Positions 11,037-20,218 of a DNA stretch of 64,000 bases are shown here, in pieces (the stretch's first letter is position 1; each line of letters opens with the position of its first letter). The stretch is from Pontibacter roseus DSM 17521 (lineage in GTDB: Bacteria; Bacteroidota; Bacteroidia; Cytophagales; Hymenobacteraceae). The DNA lies in contig NZ_KB890762.1 of assembly GCF_000373265.1 (NCBI RefSeq), forward strand, positions 506,833 through 570,832. The letters run 5' to 3'. The notes below the pieces were generated by a model. The model saw nothing but the letters and a program-made list of their open reading frames with translations. It was not told the DNA's origin and searched no databases. Made by a program: the position numbers and the translations under genes.

Positions 11037-11768
11037 TTAGTAAACGCGCTGCTCCACACCGGCCAAAATACGGCCGCAGTGCTCACATACAATCACTTTC
11101 TTCTGGGCAGCGATGTCTGCTTGACGTTGAGGTGGAACCGTGTTGAAACAACCACCGCAGGCGTCACGCTTCACCTGCACGACGGCCAAGCCATTGCGGA
11201 CATTCTTGCGGATACGGCTATAGGCACTCAGCAGGCGGTCTTCAATCTGCTCAGACGCAGAAACGCGCTCCTGCTCCAGTTTGTTTTCCTCTTCTTCGCT
11301 CTCTGAAACGATTTGGTCAAGCTCGTGCTTCTTGTTTTCCAGGTCCTTGCGACGCTCTTCCAGACGGTTTTTAGTGCCTTCTATTTCAGCTATTTTTTGC
11401 TCAATCTGGTAGTGTGCCTCTTTTATTTTCTTCTCGGAGATTTGAATCTCCAGTTTCTGAAGCTCGACTTCTTTGGTGATGGCATCGTACTCACGGTTGT
11501 TACGCACGTTTTCCTGCTGCTCCTCGTATTTTCTGATGAGGCCTTCAGAATCCTTGATGGCCTGCTTGCGCTGAACGATAGCGTCGTTGAGGGCACCTAC
11601 CTCATCATCAAACTTTCGAACCCTTACCTCATAGCCTTCAATCTCATCTTCCAGGTCCTGCACCTCTTCCGGGAGGTCGCCTCTTACGCGTCTAATTTCA
11701 TCAAGCTGCGAATCGATGCTTTGAAGCTTAAGCAGTGCTTCTAATTTGCTGGCTACCGTACTTTCCAT
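11037..11768 (-). CDS. Coiled-coil protein with C4 zinc ribbon (DUF164/CT398-like)
   Basis: 243 residues. A long coiled coil spans about residues 5-195. A C-terminal zinc ribbon has Cys204-x2-Cys207 and Cys228-x2-Cys231 (CGGC...CEHC), all four ligands present. Family members resemble chlamydial CT398, a coiled-coil protein reported to interact with sigma-54 and type III secretion components; the biochemical role is still unclear. It starts 4 bases after nif3 and ends 5 bases before the TPR gene; the nif3 / zinc-ribbon pair is widely conserved in bacteria. Confidence 0.88.
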   Translation of the reverse strand: MESTVASKLEALLKLQSIDSQLDEIRRVRGDLPEEVQDLEDEIEGYEVRVRKFDDEVGALNDAIVQRKQAIKDSEGLIRKYEEQQENVRNNREYDAITKEVELQKLEIQISEKKIKEAHYQIEQKIAEIEGTKNRLEERRKDLENKKHELDQIVSESEEEENKLEQERVSASEQIEDRLLSAYSRIRKNVRNGLAVVQVKRDACGGCFNTVPPQRQADIAAQKKVIVCEHCGRILAGVEQRVY

Positions 11769-11772
11769 GTAG

Positions 11773-12882
11773 TTAATAGGTGTATCTGATAGGGTTAGTG
11801 TTTACTTCCGATAAATAGACTGCAAAATTAGTAAACTTTTTGGAAATAGTATCATAAAAAATCTCCTTTGTAAATACCTCACTCTCATAGTGCCCGATGT
11901 CCGCAAGGAGCAGTTTGCCCTCAGCGTCGAAGAATTCGTGGTACTTTACATCGGCCGTCACGAAGGCGTCCGCACCTTGACGGATGGCCTCTTTGATAAG
12001 GAAACTGCCCGAGCCGCCACACACGGCCACGCGCCTTATGGTCTTGTCTCCTATCGGGGTAAAGCGAACGCCTGGAATCTGCATATGTTGCTTTAGATAA
12101 TCCAAGAAAGTCTCCTCTTGTAGCGTCTCCCGCAGTTCGCCAATCATACCAATGCCAACCTCCTGGTTCTGGTTTTCGAGCAGGGTCAGGAAATGGGCCA
12201 CTTCTTCGTAAGGATGTGCCTGCAACAGCGCCTGCATGATTTGGTTCTTTTTATAGGCCGGAAACACGACTTCTATACGGTTTTCCTGTACCTGTTCCGG
12301 TTTGCCGGGTTGGCCAATGGTTGGCTCGGCGCTATCGGAGGGGAGGAAGCGGCCAGTGCCCTGCACCTGGAAGCTGCAGTCGCTGTATTCTCCAATCTTT
12401 CCGGCACCCGCCTGGTGTATGGCCTTCAGCACCTCCTCCGTATTCTCTACTGGTACAAAAAAAGCCAGTTGCATCAGTGTTTGCGGCTTGTGAGATAGTA
12501 TGTTGACATTCTGTAGTTGAAGCTTTTCTGCGATTTTGGCGTTCACCCCGTTGTGCACGCTGTCGAGGTTGGTATGGCAGGCGTAGATGGCGATGTCGTG
12601 TTGGATGGCTTTGATGATGGTGCGCTCCACATAGCTTTTGCCAGTCAGACTTTTCAGGCCTTTGAATATGACCGGATGGTGGGCCACTACCAAGTTACAG
12701 CCTTTGATGACAGCTTCCTCAAGCACGTTCTCAGTGCAGTCGAGCGTCACGAGCACCCCCTTCACTTCATCATGGGGGTTGCCTGTCTGCAAACCGGAAT
12801 TATCATAGCTTTCCTGGTAGGGCATGGGGGCATACTGCTCCAACAGCCTGGCAACGTCGCCTATGGTAACTTTTTCATTCAT
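11773..12882 (-). CDS. NIF3-family dinuclear metal-centre protein (GTP cyclohydrolase I type 2-like)
   Basis: 369 residues, the long form of the NIF3/YbgI family with a PII-like insert in the middle (about residues 130-235, with VFPAYKKNQIMQALLQAHPYEE). Metal ligands visible are the HHP motif (VVAHHPVIFKG, about residue 67) and the C-terminal DIGHYESE. Hexameric toroid; some members have been annotated as GTP cyclohydrolase, but the physiological substrate remains uncertain. It opens the four-gene operon ending with pabB. Confidence 0.9.
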   Translation of the reverse strand: MNEKVTIGDVARLLEQYAPMPYQESYDNSGLQTGNPHDEVKGVLVTLDCTENVLEEAVIKGCNLVVAHHPVIFKGLKSLTGKSYVERTIIKAIQHDIAIYACHTNLDSVHNGVNAKIAEKLQLQNVNILSHKPQTLMQLAFFVPVENTEEVLKAIHQAGAGKIGEYSDCSFQVQGTGRFLPSDSAEPTIGQPGKPEQVQENRIEVVFPAYKKNQIMQALLQAHPYEEVAHFLTLLENQNQEVGIGMIGELRETLQEETFLDYLKQHMQIPGVRFTPIGDKTIRRVAVCGGSGSFLIKEAIRQGADAFVTADVKYHEFFDAEGKLLLADIGHYESEVFTKEIFYDTISKKFTNFAVYLSEVNTNPIRYTY

Positions 12883-12951
12883 CTCCCTGCGGTGGCTTTT
12901 GCCTTTGTTTTGGGGCTAAAGTATCAACTTTGGCTTAGAGATAAAAGCATT

Positions 12952-13449
12952 TTAGTTTAAAACCGCCGTCTGTCCAAGCTGGCTGGCGTCCTCCTGTAGT
13001 GCCAGTTGCAGATGTCCCGTAGTGGGGTCTGGTTCGATTTTCTTACCGTTGTAGTAGATGGAAGTATAGCTGTAATTGGTAAAGCAGGGGGTTCTTTTGA
13101 GGCTATAGCTTATGTCCAAGGTATCGGTATTCTTTTTACGGTGATGCAGCATCAGGCGCACGCTTTTTTTGTGGTACATAACGGGATAGGTCTCAAAGAC
13201 GATGTTATCGAGGCTCTCGTCCCGGCCACTGAACAAGTAGGTGAAAGGCTCCTGGTCAAGTGTGAGTCGGAGGGAATCCGGGTGGTACTGGGCGTTAGAT
13301 GCGCTATACAGACTGTTTCCCCGCTCGTCTACTAGATAGAAGGATAGGGGAGCCGGTGTCTCTGGTCTGGTCGTCACACACCTGTTGCAGCCTGTAACCG
13401 AGGCAGCCAGAGGTATAATCATGGCAAGAAATAGTTTTGTTGTTTTCAT
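12952..13449 (-). CDS. Predicted lipoprotein of unknown function
   Basis: 165 residues. The signal peptide ends in lipobox SVTGC (Cys21). The mature part is predicted mostly beta, with a SLYSASNAQYHPDSLRLT segment that looks like a surface or binding domain. I do not recognise a family. It is transcribed alone, with no gene within 65 bases on the same strand, and divergent from lpxK. Confidence 0.65.
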   Translation of the reverse strand: MKTTKLFLAMIIPLAASVTGCNRCVTTRPETPAPLSFYLVDERGNSLYSASNAQYHPDSLRLTLDQEPFTYLFSGRDESLDNIVFETYPVMYHKKSVRLMLHHRKKNTDTLDISYSLKRTPCFTNYSYTSIYYNGKKIEPDPTTGHLQLALQEDASQLGQTAVLN

Positions 13450-13551
13450 GTAAATAGAGGTATAGAGGCGTAAACATATTGCAAGCTGAATATAGTTGTT
13501 TTATATTATTCAAAACAAGGATTTGTACTGATTCATTGATATGGTTTTAGT

Positions 13552-13559
13552 TAAATTTG
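13552..13559 (+). promoter_or_regulatory. -7 box upstream of lpxK (TAAATTTG)
   Basis: Perfect TAnnTTTG match, 19 bases before the lpxK ATG. A TTTG exists at 13522-13525 but the 26-base spacer is longer than the usual ~19-21, so the -33 element is doubtful. Confidence 0.45.
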
Positions 13560-13578
13560 CCTTACTTAACCCAGATGG

Positions 13579-14619
13579 ATGAAATATCTTAAATTGCTGC
13601 TGTGGCCTTTCTCCCTGTTGTACGGGGGCATCATGCTGCTGCGGAACTACTTGTATGATACGGGAATGCTGCGCTCCACCCGCTTCAGCCTTCCTGTCAT
13701 AGCCGTGGGCAACCTCACCGTTGGGGGTACCGGCAAAACGCCCCATGTAGAGTATCTGCTGCGGTTGTTGAAGGGGTATCCAACTGCTACCCTGAGCCGA
13801 GGCTATAAGCGTAAGAGCAAAGGCTTTGTTTTGGCAGACCACACGGCCTCAGCCGCTACGCTAGGAGATGAGCCTTTCCAGTACCACCGGGACTTCCGGG
13901 GTGTGACAGTGGCCGTGAGCGAAGACCGCGTGGCAGGTATAGCAAAGCTGCTGAAACTTAAACCTGAGCTTGGGGTGGTTGTGTTGGATGATGCCATGCA
14001 GCACCGCCCCGTACAGCCTTCGCTGAACATCCTGCTGACGGATTATACCCGCCCGTTCTACAAAGATTTGGTTTTGCCAGCCGGTATACTGCGTGAGCCT
14101 AGGCAAGGAGCCAACCGCGCTGACATAGTGGTGGTCAGTAAATGCCCACCTGCCCTAAAGCTGGAAGAGGAGCAGGCTATCAGACAGCAAATCAGCAGGT
14201 ATAGCAGGGCAGATGCACCCGTCTTTTTCTCGTCATTTAGTTATGGCGAGCCTGTGCCCATCGGTTCTGCAGGGAGTTTGAGTAAGCGTATCATCCTAAT
14301 GACAGGTATAGCGAATGCTGCTCCGCTCGTACGCTATCTGGAGGAACAACATTACATCATCCACCGCCATTTAGCCTTTGCCGACCATCACCATTATACC
14401 CAGAAGGACTTGCAGCTGCTACAGGAATCCCTGAATGAGGACCAAGTAGAGAGCCTAAGTATCCTGACCACCCGTAAGGATGCGGTGAAACTGCAGGAGG
14501 GAGAGCTGCTAGAAATTACCCACCAGTTACCGCTGTTTTACATACCTGTCGAAGTCGCGTTTCTGAAGAATGGCGAGCAGTTTGATGCCTTTGTTCTGCA
14601 GCATGTAGCCTCCTTCTGA
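13579..14619 (+). CDS. lpxK: Tetraacyldisaccharide 4'-kinase LpxK
   Basis: Inner-membrane-associated kinase that phosphorylates the 4' position of the lipid A disaccharide precursor (sixth step of the Raetz pathway). 346 residues. An N-terminal amphipathic membrane helix (LLLWPFSLLYGGIMLLRN) is followed by the P-loop GGTGKT at 49-54 and the conserved LSRGYKR and LPAGILREP segments. Contains three AGGTATAG copies (13935, 14197, 14304) in two different reading frames. Starts the plus-strand run lpxK / porin / miaE. Confidence 0.95.
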   Translation: MKYLKLLLWPFSLLYGGIMLLRNYLYDTGMLRSTRFSLPVIAVGNLTVGGTGKTPHVEYLLRLLKGYPTATLSRGYKRKSKGFVLADHTASAATLGDEPFQYHRDFRGVTVAVSEDRVAGIAKLLKLKPELGVVVLDDAMQHRPVQPSLNILLTDYTRPFYKDLVLPAGILREPRQGANRADIVVVSKCPPALKLEEEQAIRQQISRYSRADAPVFFSSFSYGEPVPIGSAGSLSKRIILMTGIANAAPLVRYLEEQHYIIHRHLAFADHHHYTQKDLQLLQESLNEDQVESLSILTTRKDAVKLQEGELLEITHQLPLFYIPVEVAFLKNGEQFDAFVLQHVASF

Positions 14620-14716
14620 AAACAATAATCCCTGACTTGCGTGCTCATACCAAGTAATGCGCGTACCTATACCTTATACTTTACGCTGGCCGGTATGGCT
14701 GTTGTGCGAAAATCAC

Positions 14717-14731
14717 TAATTTTGGACTGTG
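14717..14731 (+). promoter_or_regulatory. -7 box TAATTTTG four bases before the porin GTG start
   Basis: TAATTTTG (14717-14724) matches TAnnTTTG exactly. With the usual -7 geometry the transcript would begin at about 14728-14729, on the GTG start codon itself, suggesting a leaderless mRNA. No convincing -33 TTTG. A box this close could also be chance. Confidence 0.4.
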
Positions 14732-16627
14732 AAAAGTAAGCTACTAGCAGGAATATGGCTCCTTTTGGGCTTGATGGCAGGCACGGATGCCTTCGCCCAG
14801 ATTATTGATGATACCACGCGCGTCCTTTACAGCCCCAAAACGACGCTCCGTCTCTATGAGAACGATGTGCTGGAAGGGCGCTACCTGCAGCAGCGCATTG
14901 ACACGAGCCTCCACAACATACACAACGAGCGCTTCTGGTACCAGGACACTGCGTACTACCAACACCTGGGTAACATCGGAACAGCCTCTCGGCCCATCCT
15001 CTTTCAGATGCCGAACAAGATAGGGGTCCGTATCGGGAAAAACGCCTTCGAACGCTACGCTTATAACCCGGAGACCATCAATTATTACGACACCCGTTCT
15101 CCTTATTCGCACATCTATTATATCCAGGGGCAGCGCGGTGAGCAGGTGTTTGAAGGCACGCACGCCCGCAATATTACCCCGCGTTGGAACATCGGGGTGG
15201 CTTACCAGATAATGACAGGCAATCGGCAGATTGGCGTTTCCAACCTACGCCGGGATGGCTACCTAAGCCACCAGGCCGTGAAGGCCTTCACACATTACCG
15301 CTCTGAAAACGGGAAGTACGACCTCTTCGCCAACTACACACACCTCAATCACGAGCAAATAGAGTTCGGGGGCATACTGCCAGGCCCTGATGATACACAG
15401 GACGACCTGTTCCGGTATCAGGCAGAACTGACAAACCTGAGTCAGGCCGCATCACGCGAATTCCGGAACAACTATCACCTGCTGCACATCTACAAACTGG
15501 CTGGCGAGGGCATGAAACTGTACCATTCCTTTGACTGGAGACGCCAGCGCGACCTGTACCAAGATGATGCCATACCGCGTACAGCCGATTCGTTGAGGAC
15601 GCTGCTTTTCTACCCCGAGGCTACCTTCCATCCCACACAGACAGACGACAGGAACTTCTATAGGGAGCTGCAGAACGTATTTGGTGTGACCGGAAACAGT
15701 AAAATCTCCTTCTACAAAGCTTACGTAAAGCAGCGGAATTCTAAAATCGAGTACAATGTACTGGAAGCATTTGTGCTGAACGATACCCTAAGGGGGCGTA
15801 CCCTCAGCGATTCAGATAGGTTCAATCAGCTGTTCGTGGGAGGGCAGCTGCGGTTTAACTATGGTCCTGCTTTGGTTTCAGTTGACGGAGAGTTCCAGAT
15901 GACCCGCGACTACAACGTGAGTGCCACCGCAAAACTTGGGCCGCTGCAAGGCAGAGTAGCGCGCGTGCTGCGTTCGCCTTCGCTTATTGAACAGCGCATG
16001 TGGAGCAACCATTTTACATGGGGCAACAACTTCAACAACTCGGTGACCGATAGGCTGGAGGGCACTTTAACTGGCAAGTTAGGCGAAAAGCAATTCGTGC
16101 GGCTGACGGGCCATTACAACAACATAAAGCGCCACGTTTACTTCAACACAAATGCAGAACCAGCCCAGGCAGTCGGCAACCAGCAACTGTATGGCGCAGA
16201 GTTGCAGCACCACATTCAGTTTGGACCTGTCCACTTTGAGAACTTCGTAGCTTACACCAATACAGACAAAGCCGAGTTCATCCGAATACCGGAGTGGCTT
16301 GTGGACTCCAAACTATACTTTCAGGGCAACCTGTTCAAGCGGGCGCTCCATACCCAATTCGGGGTGCAGCTATACCTGACCACCAACTATGAAGCCTACG
16401 CCTACATGCCTGTGACACAGCAGTTCCACCTGCAGAACGGCTTTGTGGTGAAATCATACTCTTTGTTGGATGTCTTTTTGAATGCCGATATCAAGAGCCT
16501 GAACGTGTTTCTGAAGATGTCACACATCAATGAAGGATTAACGGCTCCTGGCTACTTTGTGACGCCTTACTATCCAGGTATGCGCACCAGTTTCATCTTC
16601 GGCATCAAGTGGATGTTCTTTGATTGA
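14729..16627 (+). CDS. Bacteroidota 'putative porin' outer-membrane beta-barrel protein
   Basis: 632 residues. Signal peptide ends after TDAFAQ (about residue 24). The rest is rich in alternating aromatic/polar beta strands, ending in an aromatic C-terminus (FIFGIKWMFFD) as expected for a BAM-inserted barrel. It matches the 'putative porin' family of Bacteroidota, whose members lie next to envelope genes. The start is GTG; no in-frame ATG would keep the signal peptide. Substrate and function are unknown. Confidence 0.8.
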   Translation: MKSKLLAGIWLLLGLMAGTDAFAQIIDDTTRVLYSPKTTLRLYENDVLEGRYLQQRIDTSLHNIHNERFWYQDTAYYQHLGNIGTASRPILFQMPNKIGVRIGKNAFERYAYNPETINYYDTRSPYSHIYYIQGQRGEQVFEGTHARNITPRWNIGVAYQIMTGNRQIGVSNLRRDGYLSHQAVKAFTHYRSENGKYDLFANYTHLNHEQIEFGGILPGPDDTQDDLFRYQAELTNLSQAASREFRNNYHLLHIYKLAGEGMKLYHSFDWRRQRDLYQDDAIPRTADSLRTLLFYPEATFHPTQTDDRNFYRELQNVFGVTGNSKISFYKAYVKQRNSKIEYNVLEAFVLNDTLRGRTLSDSDRFNQLFVGGQLRFNYGPALVSVDGEFQMTRDYNVSATAKLGPLQGRVARVLRSPSLIEQRMWSNHFTWGNNFNNSVTDRLEGTLTGKLGEKQFVRLTGHYNNIKRHVYFNTNAEPAQAVGNQQLYGAELQHHIQFGPVHFENFVAYTNTDKAEFIRIPEWLVDSKLYFQGNLFKRALHTQFGVQLYLTTNYEAYAYMPVTQQFHLQNGFVVKSYSLLDVFLNADIKSLNVFLKMSHINEGLTAPGYFVTPYYPGMRTSFIFGIKWMFFD

Positions 16628-16691
16628 TTTGGATTGTTAATTGCCTGATTGTAAGGTTTTCAATCGTTATATCTTTAATAAATTCTTTTAA

Positions 16692-17294
16692 GTGTCAATA
16701 CCTACCAAAACCATACTTCGCCTACAGCTTCCCACCGACCCACGCTGGGTGAACATCGCCGAAAAAAACATAGAGGAGATTCTGGTAGACCACGCCTACT
16801 GCGAACAGAAGGCAGCCACATCTGGCATCTCACTCATTGTGAAATACCCGGACAAAACCCGCCTGGTAGAGGAGATGACGGACCTGGTGGCGGAGGAGTG
16901 GAGCCATTTTGAGCGCGTGATGGCTGAACTCAAGAAGCGGGGTTATGGCCTGGGCCGTAACCGACCGGATGAGTATGTGGTGGAACTGACGAAGCACATC
17001 CGGAAAGGCGGGCTGAGGGAGCGTCAACTGATGGACCACCTGCTCGTGAATGCTTTGATAGAGGCCCGCAGCTGCGAACGTTTCAAGCTGCTCTGGAAAA
17101 ACATACAGGACGAAGACCTGCAAAAGTTCTATTACGAGTTGATGGTGTCTGAGGCAGGACACTATGTGAGTTTTGTGAAACTCGCCAAAGAATACATGCC
17201 TGCCGATGTGGTGGATGCCCGGCTGAAGGAGTTGTTGGAAATAGAGGCCGACATCATCAGCAAACTGGAGCCACGCCCCGACAGAATGCACTAG
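16692..17294 (+). CDS. miaE: tRNA-(ms2io6A)-hydroxylase MiaE
   Basis: Non-haem diiron monooxygenase that hydroxylates ms2i6A37 to ms2io6A37, directly following the MiaB reaction. 200 residues in a ferritin-like four-helix bundle. Carboxylate/His ligand segments include EEILVDHAYCEQ (about 28-39), EEWSHFE (68-74), EARSCERF and EAGHYVSF. The start is GTG (reads MSIPTK). A near-consensus box TATCTTTA lies at 16670-16677. Its stop lies at the arm of a long hairpin shared with the convergent gene downstream. Confidence 0.92.
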   Translation: MSIPTKTILRLQLPTDPRWVNIAEKNIEEILVDHAYCEQKAATSGISLIVKYPDKTRLVEEMTDLVAEEWSHFERVMAELKKRGYGLGRNRPDEYVVELTKHIRKGGLRERQLMDHLLVNALIEARSCERFKLLWKNIQDEDLQKFYYELMVSEAGHYVSFVKLAKEYMPADVVDARLKELLEIEADIISKLEPRPDRMH

Positions 17295-17351
17295 TTTAGT
17301 TAAAAGTTGATAGAAGCACTCATAACTTTAAACTCTTAGCTTTTAACTAAA
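17295..17351. terminator. Long inverted repeat between convergent genes (possible bidirectional terminator)
   Basis: 12-bp perfect arms TTTAGTTAAAAG (17295-17306) and CTTTTAACTAAA (17340-17351) flank a 33-base AT-rich loop that holds a further AAGTT/AACTT pairing. It fills the 60-base gap between miaE and the convergent 17.4-kb gene. AT-rich, so weaker than the other terminators here. Confidence 0.55.
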
Positions 17352-17353
17352 TA

Positions 17354-18622
17354 TTATGTTTTCTGCTTCTTCTTTTTAGCAGCTGGGAACAGAATGTTGT
17401 TCAGGATGAGGCGGTAGCCCGGTGAGTTGGGATGGAGAGCGAGGTCTGTCGGGTCTTCCCCCACCAAGTGCTGGTAGTCTTCCGGGTCGTGGCCGCCGTA
17501 GAAGGTCCAAGTGCCCCGTGCGTAGGTGCCATGCATGTACCGAATCTCGCCTAATTCCTTGTTCTCACCCATCACCACCACTTCCGGCTTCACCAGATTT
17601 TTACGGAAAGCGGTTGTCTGCCCCATGAAGCCTTTGATGGTTTTGGTGTGGTTCTGCGAAAGCATGGTCGGGATGGGGTCCCACTTGGCTGAAAAGGTGA
17701 ACAGCTGGAAAAAGTCATTTGCCTCAGTCAGGCTGCGCTCCTGTGGCTGCATATCAATATCAGAGTACTCATACTCCAGTGGGTTGCGTACAATCCGGAA
17801 GTCTTTAAAAGCAAAGGTCTTATCGTAGTTGAGTTTACTCTGTGCATTATGGTCTGCACCATCGCCGTCGTACATGGCTTCAATGAAGTCTATACCTTCA
17901 GCGGCCAGCGCGATGTCGTAGGTATCGGTGGCTGAACACATGGCAAACAGAAAGCCCCCGCCCGCGCAGAAATCTTTAATCTTCCTTGTCACAGCCCCTT
18001 TTAGTTCCGATACTTTATTGAAACCCAAGGATTTGGCAGAGGACTCCGCTTCGTTTTGCTGCTCCTGGTACCAGGGGTAATGGCGGTAGCTGGAGTAGAA
18101 CTTGCCGTACTGGCCAGTGAAATCTTCGTGGTGGAGGTGCAGCCAATCGTACTTAGGCAAATCACCGCGCATGATTTCCTCGTCATAGATTTTGTCGTAG
18201 GGAATCTCAGCATAGGTGAGCACCAGTGTAACAGCATCGTCCCAAGGCATCTTGGATTTGGGCGTATACACGGCAATCTTAGGTACCTTCTCCAGCTTCA
18301 TCACGTCCATGTTCGCCTCTGGGTCGCTTATTTGGGTCAGGATGGTGTTGTATTGAGCGTCTGAGATGACGCTGTAGCTGATGCCCCGTACCACCAGTTC
18401 GTTCTCCAGCTGTGGCGCGTGTTGGAAGGCGAAGCTGCCGCCCCGGTAGTTGAGCAGCCAATCGACAGGCACGTTTTGAGAAAGCGCCCAATATGCCGCT
18501 CCATAAGACTTGAGGTGGTCTTTCTGCGTCTCATCCATCGGAATAAGCACCGTGGAGGCTGTCGCCTTCAGCACAAGCAACAGGCTAAAGGAGAAGGAGA
18601 GAAGGTAGCGAACGAACATCAT
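17354..18622 (-). CDS. Secreted protein of unknown function (homologues often labelled 'asparagine synthetase B')
   Basis: 422 residues. Signal peptide of ~22 residues, then ILIPMDETQKDHLKSYG and VDWLLNYRGGSF at the start of the mature part. It has neither an N-terminal catalytic Cys nor the ATP pyrophosphatase SGGxDS loop, so the name I recall for homologues looks wrong. The central part (GGGFLFAMCSATDTYDIALAAEGIDF) resembles a class-I glutamine-amidotransferase-like or flavodoxin-like fold, where a nucleophile Cys would follow FLFAM; that is a guess. Basic tail AAKKKKQKT. Monocistronic. Function unknown. Confidence 0.7.
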   Translation of the reverse strand: MMFVRYLLSFSFSLLLVLKATASTVLIPMDETQKDHLKSYGAAYWALSQNVPVDWLLNYRGGSFAFQHAPQLENELVVRGISYSVISDAQYNTILTQISDPEANMDVMKLEKVPKIAVYTPKSKMPWDDAVTLVLTYAEIPYDKIYDEEIMRGDLPKYDWLHLHHEDFTGQYGKFYSSYRHYPWYQEQQNEAESSAKSLGFNKVSELKGAVTRKIKDFCAGGGFLFAMCSATDTYDIALAAEGIDFIEAMYDGDGADHNAQSKLNYDKTFAFKDFRIVRNPLEYEYSDIDMQPQERSLTEANDFFQLFTFSAKWDPIPTMLSQNHTKTIKGFMGQTTAFRKNLVKPEVVVMGENKELGEIRYMHGTYARGTWTFYGGHDPEDYQHLVGEDPTDLALHPNSPGYRLILNNILFPAAKKKKQKT

Positions 18623-18755
18623 CAGGTATAGGGGCTTAGAACAAATGTATTGAAATACGTTCTTTTTTCAGATATTGGAGCTAATTTAGAAACTTAGCGC
18701 GCTAATTTTATACATAACGTAATTATTGGCTGTTGCGCATATAAAAATCTGATTC

Positions 18756-19988
18756 ATGAACCTGCTCGAAAACATCCGGGAAAGTATACGCGCCATCAAA
18801 AGCAACCTGCTCCGCACCGTCTTGACCGGCCTCATCATCTCCATCGGCATTATGTCATTGGTAGGCATACTCACCGCTGTGGATGGCATGAAGCACTCGC
18901 TCAATCAGACTTTTTCCAGCCTGGGCGCCAACTCATTCGATATCCGGAAGAAGCGTAGCAGCAACGACAACAGGACAGACAAGGTATACCCGGACATTAC
19001 GTATGAGCAGGCCATTCAATACAAGCAGCTCATGGAGTCCACTTCACAAGTGAGCCTTTCGGCCAATATCTCCAGTGCCACGATTGTGAAGAGTAACAAC
19101 GATAAGACGAACCCCAATATCAACATAGTGGCCGGAGACGAGTTCTACCTCCAGAACCAGAACCTCAACCTGGAGCGTGGCCGTGGTTTCTCTTCCTATG
19201 AACTGGAATACGGGAATAATGTGGCCGTGATTGGCAAAGAGATTTCAGACAAGCTTTTCCCGAAGATAGAACCCATTGGCCAGTATGTCTCATTTTTGGG
19301 TCGCCGGTTCAAAGTGGTCGGCGAATTGGAGAAGCAAGGCAGCAGCATGGGGGGCAGCGGCGGAGACCGTACCATTGTGATTCCGCTTGAGACCGGCCGA
19401 CAGATACCGCGCGCAGGCGGCTTCTCGCTCACATATAACATCAAAACTTCCATAAACCGAGCAGAAGAACTTCCTTATGTGATGGGAGAGGCAACAGGCA
19501 TCATGCGAAACGTACGGCAGGACAAGCTGGGGCAGGAAGAATCGTTTGAAATCAGACGGAGCGACTCGCTCATCCAGAGCCTGAACGAAATATCCGGCTA
19601 TCTGAAAGTGGGCGGTTTTGTGATTGGCTTTATCACCCTGCTGGGAGCATCCGTTGGGTTGATGAACATCATGATGGTATCGGTGAACGAGCGTACACGC
19701 GAAATAGGTGTGCGCAAGGCCTTGGGTGCCACTTCCCAGCAGATTCGGCTACAGTTCCTCATCGAAGCTATCGTTATCTGCATCCTGGGAGGTTTTGCAG
19801 GGATTTTCCTGGGTATACTGATGGGCAATGGCATCGCCTCCATGATTGGCGAAGGCGGTTTCATCGTGCCGTGGCTTTGGGTCTTCGTTGGTCTGACCAT
19901 CTGTGTGGTGGTCGGCGTTCTCTCCGGCTACTACCCGGCGCACCGCGCCTCCAAACTCGACCCGATAGACGCACTGCGTTACGAATAA
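18756..19988 (+). CDS. ABC transporter permease, MacB/FtsX type
   Basis: 410 residues. Layout of a type VII (mechanotransmission) ABC permease: helix 1 about 19-43, a large periplasmic domain about 44-280, then three C-terminal helices (about 285-310, 330-360, 375-395). The conserved ending RASKLDPIDALRYE and the cytoplasmic NERTREIGVRKALGA are both present, as in MacB and LolC/E. These proteins move or release lipoproteins and toxins or act as signalling complexes; they need an ABC ATPase, which is not encoded next to it. Transcribed alone. Confidence 0.9.
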   Translation: MNLLENIRESIRAIKSNLLRTVLTGLIISIGIMSLVGILTAVDGMKHSLNQTFSSLGANSFDIRKKRSSNDNRTDKVYPDITYEQAIQYKQLMESTSQVSLSANISSATIVKSNNDKTNPNINIVAGDEFYLQNQNLNLERGRGFSSYELEYGNNVAVIGKEISDKLFPKIEPIGQYVSFLGRRFKVVGELEKQGSSMGGSGGDRTIVIPLETGRQIPRAGGFSLTYNIKTSINRAEELPYVMGEATGIMRNVRQDKLGQEESFEIRRSDSLIQSLNEISGYLKVGGFVIGFITLLGASVGLMNIMMVSVNERTREIGVRKALGATSQQIRLQFLIEAIVICILGGFAGIFLGILMGNGIASMIGEGGFIVPWLWVFVGLTICVVVGVLSGYYPAHRASKLDPIDALRYE

Positions 19989-20106
19989 GCCATACCTGCC
20001 AGTGTTCCAGATGATAGAAGTCTCAAACACTAGTGCATTGCTAGTCTCTCATTTTGAAGACGGTGAAGCTATTCATTTGCAGGTAGCACACAATTTGGCT
20101 CAGCAC

Positions 20107-20217
20107 AGGTATAGCTGAACTTGATTAAGAATCAGCAGACTTGCAGGTATAGCTTGAAACAGGAGGAACAAAAAAAGGCGGGTGATTAACCCGCCTTTCC
20201 TGTTTGTATAGGTATAG
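20107..20217 (+). repeat. Three AGGTATAG copies in 110 bases
   Basis: Direct copies at 20107, 20145 and 20210 (the first two as CAGGTATAGCT) in the 230-base gap between the convergent permease and lipoprotein genes. The third lies directly beside the lipoprotein stop codon. Otherwise the gap holds only a terminator. Confidence 0.6.
20174..20198 (-). terminator. Terminator of the OmpH-like lipoprotein gene
   Basis: Perfect 10-bp stem AAAGGCGGGT (20174-20183) with 20189-20198 and loop GATTA. On the minus strand it is followed by a six-T run. It lies 20 bases past the lipoprotein stop. Confidence 0.85.
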
Positions 20218-20218
20218 C

